From assembly GCA_946482495.1 (NCBI GenBank), contig CAMLRV010000051.1, positions 1 to 11,366 on the forward strand: a stretch of DNA of 11,366 nt, read 5' to 3'. A model generated the notes under the pieces. That model saw nothing but the letters and a program-made list of their open reading frames with translations, did not search any database and was not told the DNA's origin. Of the stretch, positions 6,855 through 11,366 are shown piece by piece (position 1 is the stretch's first letter; each line of letters begins with the position of its first letter). The DNA is from an uncultured Flavobacteriia bacterium (GTDB lineage: Bacteria; Bacteroidota; Bacteroidia; Flavobacteriales; Flavobacteriaceae). A program made the translations under genes and the position numbers.

Positions 6855-7568
6855 ATGAAGAAAATATTCTTTTTACTTATCATTTTCTCTTTACAGTTTA
6901 CTAATGCTCAAACCATCGAAAAAAAATTTGTGGGTTGTTGGGCAGAAACTTTATGGACATTTGAATTTTTCAAAAATGGAGAATATAAGAGAACTTCTAC
7001 AGGTCATTACGGAGACACGACTGTTTCGGGAAAATATAAAATGACTAACAACACCATTCAACTTATTTCAGGTTTTGAAGAATCAGATGGAACTGTAAAC
7101 GAATATTATTTTATAGATAAAAACAATGTTTTAATTGACACTAAATTGGAATATGGTTATCCTATTTTTGATGAAGAACTAAAATCATTAAATTGTGAAT
7201 TAAAATATCCCAAAATATCTCCCATTAATAAAGAAAAAGTGATTCAACTTGAAAAAGCTCTAAATGAAGCTTTCAATTCTGAAAAAATGAAAGATTATTT
7301 TCATTTTGATAAGTTCCCAAAAAGAAAGCTACTAATTGCAAAATACAAAGAATTACAAGCCAAAATTGTGGTTGATAATAAAGTGGCAGAATTCAAACCC
7401 ATTGAAGAAATATCAGAAGATTTTTATTTAGAAATAGAAAATATCAGTACTTATTCCAATTTAAATTTTACAGTGAAAATCCACGGTGAAAATGTTAAAT
7501 TAGATTTTACTTTCTTTTTAACAAATAATGAATGGGTATTAAAAGAGACAACAATATTTGAAGAATAA
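6855..7568 (+). CDS. Exported protein of unknown function
   Basis: I do not recognise a family for this 237-residue protein. It has a signal peptide (MKKIFFLLIIFSLQFTNA before Q19) with no lipobox. Residues 25-115 look like a small beta-rich, lipocalin-like domain: a tryptophan-bearing strand (GCWAETLWTFEFFKNGEYKR) and a TVSGKYKMTNNTIQLI turn-strand pattern, with Cys28 and Cys114 at its edges as a possible disulfide. Residues about 125-237 form a charged helix (EKVIQLEKALNEAF) followed by further strands ending NNEWVLKETTIFEE, which resembles the edge of a cystatin- or NTF2-like fold only in a very general way. It starts 5 bp after the TPR gene and so probably shares its transcript. No terminator separates it from the PLP enzyme gene. 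Confidence 0.8.
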   Translation: MKKIFFLLIIFSLQFTNAQTIEKKFVGCWAETLWTFEFFKNGEYKRTSTGHYGDTTVSGKYKMTNNTIQLISGFEESDGTVNEYYFIDKNNVLIDTKLEYGYPIFDEELKSLNCELKYPKISPINKEKVIQLEKALNEAFNSEKMKDYFHFDKFPKRKLLIAKYKELQAKIVVDNKVAEFKPIEEISEDFYLEIENISTYSNLNFTVKIHGENVKLDFTFFLTNNEWVLKETTIFEE

Positions 7569-7589
7569 AACAAACAAAATACTTTTCAC

Positions 7590-7597
7590 TAAATTTG
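7590..7597 (+). promoter_or_regulatory. -7 box for the trans-sulfuration enzyme gene
   Basis: TAAATTTG is an exact TAnnTTTG match ending 17 nt before the ATG at 7615, which predicts a leader of about 10 A-rich bases. The nearest TTTG (7557-7560) is about 29 nt upstream, too far for a normal -33 element. With no terminator after the preceding gene, read-through is also possible. Confidence 0.55.
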
Positions 7598-7614
7598 CAA
7601 AAAAATAATATAAA

Positions 7615-8760
7615 ATGAAATTCAATACCAAAGTAATTCACGGAAATCAGCATCACGATCCAAGTACTGGAGCGGTAATGCCACCAGTATATCAAACTTC
7701 AACCTTTGTGCAAACAAGTCCAGGTGTGCCTTTAAACGAATACGAATACAGTCGCGCTGCGAATCCAACACGTACCGCTTTAGAACAAGCTTTAGCCAGT
7801 ATCGAAAATGGAGTTCGTGGTTTAGCATTTGCTTCTGGTTTAGCGGCAACAGATTCAGTAATGAAATTATTAAAGCCTGGCGATGAAGTAATTGCTATGG
7901 ACGATTTATACGGTGGAACATACAGAATGTTTGCACGTATTTATCAAGAATACGGAATCAAATTTCACTTTGTTGAAATGACGGATTATGCGAAATTTGA
8001 ATCGTTAATCAATGAAAATACTAAATTAGTTTGGGTAGAAACACCAACTAATCCATTAATGAAATTGGCTGATATTGCAGAAATTGCTAAAATCACTAAA
8101 AAACATAATTTACTTTTCGCAGTAGATAATACTTTCGCAACTCCATACTTACAAAAACCTTTAGATTTAGGTGCAGATATTGTGATGCACTCAGCAACGA
8201 AATATTTAGGTGGACACAGTGATGTTATTGCTGGTGCGTTAATCGTAAAAGATGAAGCTTTAGGTGAAAAATTACACTTCGCGCAATTTGCAACGGGTGG
8301 AACATTAGGACCAATGGATAGTTATTTAGTGTTAAGAGGAATCAAAACCTTACATTTACGTGTACAAAGACATTGTGAAAATGGTGAAAAAGTAGCGCAA
8401 TTTTTAGTCAATCACCCGAAAGTGGATAAAGTATTTTATCCAGGTTTAGAAAATCATCCAAATCATGATATTGCTAAAAAACAAATGATTGGTGGTTTTG
8501 GTGGAATGGTTTCTTTCACATTCAAATCAGGTGCAAAAGCCGATGCGATTAAAATGTTAGAGAAAGTAAAAGTATTCACCTTAGCAGAATCTTTAGGTGG
8601 TGTGGAATCTTTAGCGAATCATCCAGCGTTAATGACGCACGCTTCTATTCCAGAAGACAAACGTAAAGAAATTGGAATTACAGACGATTTAGTGCGTTTG
8701 AGTGTTGGTGTAGAAGATATCGCTGATTTACTTGCCGATTTAGAACAAGCTTTTCAATAA
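7615..8760 (+). CDS. PLP-dependent trans-sulfuration enzyme (cystathionine gamma-synthase or gamma-lyase)
   Basis: This cytoplasmic enzyme belongs to the Cys/Met-metabolism PLP family (fold type I). The 381-residue length is typical. Visible active-site elements are Y45 and R47 in YSRAANPTR (phosphate contact from the partner subunit), SGLAA at 74-78, Y99 in DLYGG (stacks on PLP), D171 in AVDNTFATPY (pyridine nitrogen), K196 in SATKYLGGH (Schiff-base lysine), and R361 in RLSVGVED (substrate carboxylate). E331 in SLGGVESL is the glutamate found in gamma-synthases and gamma-lyases, where beta-lyases carry tyrosine. It therefore either joins an activated homoserine to cysteine (metB) or splits cystathionine to cysteine (mccB/CGL); sequence alone does not decide, so no symbol is given. 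It has its own -7 box and terminator, with no adjacent methionine genes. Confidence 0.93.
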   Translation: MKFNTKVIHGNQHHDPSTGAVMPPVYQTSTFVQTSPGVPLNEYEYSRAANPTRTALEQALASIENGVRGLAFASGLAATDSVMKLLKPGDEVIAMDDLYGGTYRMFARIYQEYGIKFHFVEMTDYAKFESLINENTKLVWVETPTNPLMKLADIAEIAKITKKHNLLFAVDNTFATPYLQKPLDLGADIVMHSATKYLGGHSDVIAGALIVKDEALGEKLHFAQFATGGTLGPMDSYLVLRGIKTLHLRVQRHCENGEKVAQFLVNHPKVDKVFYPGLENHPNHDIAKKQMIGGFGGMVSFTFKSGAKADAIKMLEKVKVFTLAESLGGVESLANHPALMTHASIPEDKRKEIGITDDLVRLSVGVEDIADLLADLEQAFQ

Positions 8761-8779
8761 TTAATTGATATAAAATATA

Positions 8780-8808
8780 AAAAAACCCAGCAATTTGCTG
8801 GGTTTTTT
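8780..8808 (+). terminator. Intrinsic terminator, probably bidirectional
   Basis: Left arm 8780-8792 (six A, then CCCAGCA) pairs perfectly with 8796-8808 (TGCTGGG, then six T) around the loop ATT. It begins 19 nt after the stop of the trans-sulfuration gene. The A-tract on the left means it can also terminate minus-strand transcripts from the convergent gene pair at 8841-9514. Confidence 0.9.
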
Positions 8809-8814
8809 GTTTGT

Positions 8815-8847
8815 TCGCTGGCATAGATTTCAAATCCGCGCTAGCGA
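8815..8847. repeat. Decayed 33-nt palindrome (REP-like)
   Basis: The arms 8815-8830 and 8832-8847 are symmetric about the base at 8831. Of 16 pairs, 12 are Watson-Crick, two are G-U (8820/8842 and 8824/8838) and two are A-C mismatches (8823/8839, 8825/8837). The outer arms are TCGCTGGC and GCTAGCGA; the core is GATTT-C-AAATC. All four departures from symmetry are single transitions, as expected from decay of a once-perfect and unusually GC-rich palindrome. It lies between convergent genes and contributes the last codons and stop of the minus-strand gene ending at 8841. The assignment to a REP family is an inference from form and place. Confidence 0.5.
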
Positions 8848-9269
8848 GTTTTAATATCATTAGGTGGCGTATCATGTAATGTTTTTGAATAGGTCCAACC
8901 TCTCAAATAGGAACCGCCATACATTGCACCTCGATCATAGTAACTCACAAATTCAGCAATTTTACCATCTTCAGAATATCCCATTATATATACTGGATCA
9001 TTAGTTGGAACAGTTTTTAAAGGAAAATTAAAACTTGGTTCAATCTTTGGTTTTGTTTCTAAAATAGTATAATAATTTATTAAACTATCTTTAAACTTTA
9101 AATCTTCAATTATCAATACAGGATTTGATGGACCTAAAAATGTTTCATAAATATATTTAATTGGTTTTTTTCTAATATTTTCATGGTAATACTTGTTGTA
9201 AAAATAACAAGCTGTTATAATAATTAATCCAAAAACAAAAATTATCAATATTTTAAAATTACTTTTCAT
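8841..9269 (-). CDS. Putative lipoprotein or membrane-anchored protein of unknown function
   Basis: I do not recognise this 142-residue protein. Its N-terminus (MKSNFK, then a hydrophobic stretch 7-20) ends in ITAC at 18-21, an acceptable lipobox that would put Cys21 at the lipidated N-terminus; a plain membrane anchor is the alternative. The rest is a lysine- and tyrosine-rich region (22-60) and a probably beta-rich C-terminal half with VYIMGYSEDGKIAEFVSYYDRGAMYGGSYLRGW. It follows the 77-residue membrane gene after 11 bp, so the two are likely co-transcribed from the box at 9533-9540. Its stop codon and last codons fall in the palindrome at 8815-8847, so the present C-terminus may not be the original one. 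Confidence 0.65.
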   Translation of the reverse strand: MKSNFKILIIFVFGLIIITACYFYNKYYHENIRKKPIKYIYETFLGPSNPVLIIEDLKFKDSLINYYTILETKPKIEPSFNFPLKTVPTNDPVYIMGYSEDGKIAEFVSYYDRGAMYGGSYLRGWTYSKTLHDTPPNDIKTR

Positions 9270-9280
9270 AATGTTATGTT

Positions 9281-9514
9281 TTAAGAAATTTCGTGTTTTA
9301 TGATACTATAAAATGCAGCTAAAAGCATCAAAAGAATTAATGTTATAAAAACAATTCCAAAAGTTTTCAAACATACTAATGTTCCAGCAACACTATAACT
9401 ATCTTCATATTTTTCAACTAATACTTTTTCAATAGTTTCTTTATTTCTATATCGAATCCATAAATATATCCATCCTAATGGATAAAAGAGAATTCTTGAT
9501 GGGATGAAGTCCAT
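9281..9514 (-). CDS. Small inner-membrane protein of unknown function
   Basis: This 77-residue protein has an N-terminal aromatic hydrophobic stretch (ILFYPLGWIYLWIRY, 8-22), a charged central segment (RNKETIEKVLVEKYEDS, 23-39) and a strong membrane helix (about 50-71, FGIVFITLILLMLLAAFYSII) ending in KHEIS. It probably has one or two membrane spans with the charged loop between them. No family is recognised. Its reality is supported by an exact TAnnTTTG box 19 nt before the ATG and by the close spacing to the next gene on the same strand (11 bp). Such a small membrane partner beside a lipoprotein-like gene may form a pair, but nothing shows what the pair does. Confidence 0.65.
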   Translation of the reverse strand: MDFIPSRILFYPLGWIYLWIRYRNKETIEKVLVEKYEDSYSVAGTLVCLKTFGIVFITLILLMLLAAFYSIIKHEIS

Positions 9515-9532
9515 TTGTTTAAATTTTCATTT

Positions 9533-9540
9533 CAAATATA
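9533..9540 (-). promoter_or_regulatory. -7 box for the two small membrane genes
   Basis: On the minus strand TATATTTG is an exact TAnnTTTG match ending 18 nt before the ATG at 9514, predicting a leader of about 12 nt. It is identical to the box of the tRNA-Asn pair. No -33 TTG is visible at the normal distance. Confidence 0.55.
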
Positions 9541-9620
9541 AGCGTTTTTCTTATGATTTCGTGCTAAACTAAAACGGCATTCATCTTCAAATCGTTAATA
9601 AAAACATATCGACACAGAAA

Positions 9621-9640
9621 ATATTATTTATAAATAGTAT
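9621..9640. repeat. A/T palindrome overlapping the prfC promoter
   Basis: TATTTATAAATA (9625-9636) is a perfect 12-nt palindrome. Three more pairs (ATA/TAT) and one T-G pair extend it to 20 nt, so its right end overlaps the first bases of the prfC -7 box. It could be an operator, but in DNA this A/T-rich it may be chance. Confidence 0.25.
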
Positions 9641-9645
9641 TTTTG
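9638..9645 (+). promoter_or_regulatory. -7 box for prfC
   Basis: TATTTTTG is an exact TAnnTTTG match ending 16 nt before the prfC ATG; the leader would be about 9-10 A-rich bases. A -33 element is not evident. The 147-bp divergent gap (9515-9661) holds this box, the opposite-facing box at 9533-9540, and nothing else I can identify. Confidence 0.55.
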
Positions 9646-9661
9646 CAAAAAAATTACACAA

Positions 9662-11263
9662 ATGAGTTTCGAAAAAGAAATTGCAAGAAGAAGAACTTTT
9701 GGAATCATCTCGCATCCCGATGCCGGAAAAACAACTTTAACAGAGAAACTGTTATTATTTGGAGGTGCTATTAATGAAGCGGGTGCGGTAAAAAGTAATA
9801 AAATTAAAAAAGGAGCAACTTCCGATTTCATGGAAATTGAACGTCAGCGTGGAATTTCAGTTTCTACGTCGGTGTTAGCTTTCAATTATAAAGAGAAAAA
9901 AATCAATATTTTAGATACACCTGGTCACAAGGATTTTGCTGAGGATACTTTCCGTACTTTAACAGCTGTAGATAGCGTTATTGTGGTGGTGGACGTAGCA
10001 AAAGGGGTTGAGGAACAAACAGAAAAATTAGTTTCAGTTTGTCGTATGCGAAACATTCCAATGATTGTTTTCATCAATAAATTAGACCGTGAAGGTAAAG
10101 ATGCTTTTGACTTAATGGACGAAGTAGAACAAAAATTAGGGTTAAAAGTTACGCCTTTGAGTTTTCCAATTGGTATGGGTTATGATTTCCAAGGAATTTA
10201 TAATATTTGGGAAAAGAATATCAACTTATTTGAAGGTGATAGTAGAAAAAACATTGAAGAAACAATTGCTTTTTCTGATATTCAAAGTCCAGAATTGGAA
10301 AAAATTATTGGTGAAACTCCTGCTAATAAACTTCGTGATGAATTAGAATTAATTGATGAAGTTTATCCAGAGTTTAATAGAGAAGCTTATTTATCAGGAA
10401 AATTACAACCTGTATTTTTCGGTTCCGCTTTAAATAATTTTGGAGTTCGTGAGTTGTTAGATTGTTTTATCGAAATTGCTCCTACACCACAATCTAAGGA
10501 ATCAGACACCCGTTTAGTAGATTCAAATGAGAAAAAATTCAGTGGATTTGTGTTTAAAATCCATGCGAATATGGATCCGAAACACAGAGACAGATTAGCT
10601 TTCGTGAAAATTGTATCGGGAACATTTGAAAGAAACAAACCGTATTTACATGTTCGACAAGGAAAAAACATGAAATTCAGTAGTCCGAATGCTTTCTTCG
10701 CAGAGAAAAAAGAAATTGTAGATATTTCATACCCAGGTGATATTGTAGGTTTACACGATACAGGAAATTTCAAAATTGGAGATACACTTACAGAAGGTGA
10801 AGCGATGAATTTCAAAGGAATTCCAAGTTTCTCTCCAGAGCATTTCCGTTATATCAATAATGCCGATCCATTAAAAGCTAAACAACTAGAAAAAGGTGTA
10901 GACCAATTAATGGACGAAGGTGTAGCGCAGTTGTTTACATTGGAAATGAATGGAAGAAAAGTAATTGGTACAGTTGGTGCACTTCAATATGAAGTAATTC
11001 AGTACCGTTTAGAGCACGAATACGGGGCGAAATGTACTTACGAGACCTTTCCTGCTTACAAAGCGTGTTGGGTGCTTCCAGAGGACCCTAAAAACGAAGA
11101 ATTCAAAGAATTTAAACGTGTAAAACAAAAATTCTTGGGTCATGACAAACACGGACAATTAGTCTTTTTAGCAGATAGTGAATTCTCTATTCAAATGACC
11201 AATCAAAAATATCCAAGTGTGAAGTTATATTTCACATCTGATTATCATAAAAACGAGAATTAA
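9662..11263 (+). CDS. prfC: Peptide chain release factor 3
   Basis: RF3 is the cytoplasmic translational GTPase that removes RF1/RF2 from the ribosome after peptide release. The 533-residue length fits the family (about 530). The G domain is complete: P-loop HPDAGKTT (18-25), the switch 1 region with EIERQRGISVSTS (58-70), DTPGH (85-89) and NKLD (139-142). The RF3-typical GGAINEAGAVK (34-44) distinguishes it from EF-G and tetracycline-resistance proteins. Domains II and III follow, including FVFKIHANMDPKHRDRLAFVKIVSG and the conserved VGALQYEVIQYRLEHEYG near the C-terminal part. The start at 9662 gives the standard MSFEKEIARRRTFGIISHPDAG-type beginning. It forms its own transcription unit with a -7 box and a terminator. 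Confidence 0.97.
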   Translation: MSFEKEIARRRTFGIISHPDAGKTTLTEKLLLFGGAINEAGAVKSNKIKKGATSDFMEIERQRGISVSTSVLAFNYKEKKINILDTPGHKDFAEDTFRTLTAVDSVIVVVDVAKGVEEQTEKLVSVCRMRNIPMIVFINKLDREGKDAFDLMDEVEQKLGLKVTPLSFPIGMGYDFQGIYNIWEKNINLFEGDSRKNIEETIAFSDIQSPELEKIIGETPANKLRDELELIDEVYPEFNREAYLSGKLQPVFFGSALNNFGVRELLDCFIEIAPTPQSKESDTRLVDSNEKKFSGFVFKIHANMDPKHRDRLAFVKIVSGTFERNKPYLHVRQGKNMKFSSPNAFFAEKKEIVDISYPGDIVGLHDTGNFKIGDTLTEGEAMNFKGIPSFSPEHFRYINNADPLKAKQLEKGVDQLMDEGVAQLFTLEMNGRKVIGTVGALQYEVIQYRLEHEYGAKCTYETFPAYKACWVLPEDPKNEEFKEFKRVKQKFLGHDKHGQLVFLADSEFSIQMTNQKYPSVKLYFTSDYHKNEN

Positions 11264-11269
11264 GATAAA

Positions 11270-11299
11270 AAAAAAGAGTCCTTATTAGGACTCTTTTTT
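11270..11299 (+). terminator. Intrinsic terminator after prfC
   Basis: AAAAAAGAGTCC (11270-11281) pairs with GGACTCTTTTTT (11288-11299) around TTATTA, which can itself close one more T-A pair. It begins 6 nt after the prfC stop. The symmetric A and T tracts make it able to act on both strands, which would suit a convergent gene beyond it. Confidence 0.9.
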
Positions 11300-11336
11300 C
11301 ATTATAACTTTAAATAGGCATTGTAATTAACTAACT

Positions 11337-11366
11337 CTATTTCTTAATAATCAAGAACTCACTACG
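11337..11366 (-). CDS. Possible 3' end of a convergent gene (9 codons)
   Basis: Reading the minus strand from the window edge, one frame gives RSEFLIIKK and then TAG (11337-11339). The other two frames stop even sooner. The short hydrophobic-then-lysine ending resembles the tail of T9SS sorting domains such as the KKFIKK end of the M1 peptidase here. Nine codons are far too few to identify a gene, so this is only a pointer. Confidence 0.22.
   Translation of the reverse strand, partial: RSEFLIIKK

Noticed and set aside
8841..9514. Toxin-antitoxin or toxin-immunity module
   Set aside because: Two small adjacent genes alone are not enough. No known toxin fold, DNA-binding antitoxin, or polymorphic-toxin context is visible.
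10387..10815. Open frame of 142 codons on the minus strand inside prfC
   Set aside because: It is wholly antisense to conserved RF3 domains, rich in Phe/Ser/Cys as reverse frames are, and has no supporting signals. The shorter frames at 4179-4421, 4498-4710, 7507-7695, 7622-7849, 8678-8875 and 9628-9831 were dropped for the same reasons.
1..11366. CRISPR array, insertion sequence, prophage or integron
   Set aside because: No regularly spaced repeats, transposase, integrase or phage structural genes are seen; the only dispersed-repeat candidate is the short palindrome at 8815-8847.

Overview
The window reads as chromosome of a low-GC Bacteroidota, most likely a member of the Flavobacteriaceae close to Flavobacterium. 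The evidence is the strong A/T bias, promoter boxes of the form TAnnTTTG a short distance before start codons, very short leaders without Shine-Dalgarno sequences, signal peptides ending just before glutamine, and a cell-surface peptidase with a type IX secretion (T9SS) C-terminal sorting domain. The genus is an inference; no search was run.

Layout. 1-164: two tandem tRNA-Asn(GUU) genes on the minus strand (the first cut by the window edge), with a promoter at 190-220. 242-3575, minus strand: the intramembrane zinc protease RseP, and upstream of it a secreted M1 aminopeptidase-like metallopeptidase, separated by a strong hairpin terminator. 3725-7568, plus strand: serS, a strong terminator, then a two-gene unit encoding a periplasmic TPR protein and an unrecognised exported protein 5 bp downstream. 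7615-8760, plus strand: a PLP-dependent trans-sulfuration enzyme (cystathionine gamma-synthase/lyase type), ending in a hairpin terminator. 8815-8847: a decayed 33-nt palindrome. 8841-9514, minus strand: two small unrecognised membrane or lipoprotein genes. 9662-11263, plus strand: prfC (release factor 3) with its terminator. The last about 30 bases may be the 3' end of a convergent minus-strand gene.

How the genes fit together. Most are housekeeping: translation (tRNA-Asn, serS, prfC), envelope proteolysis and export (rseP, M1 peptidase, TPR protein) and sulfur amino-acid metabolism. They look like independent transcription units, each with its own TAnnTTTG box, not one pathway operon. The only tight couplings are TPR protein + exported hypothetical (5 bp) and the two small membrane genes (11 bp).

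I do not see a CRISPR array, insertion sequence, prophage, toxin-antitoxin pair or defence island. The less ordinary points are: a terminator whose T-tract runs directly into the ATG of the TPR gene; promoter -7 boxes lying in the 3' arms of upstream terminators; a palindrome whose decay is explained entirely by transitions and which supplies the stop codon of a neighbouring gene; and the two orphan small membrane genes. No gap between genes exceeds 300 bases.
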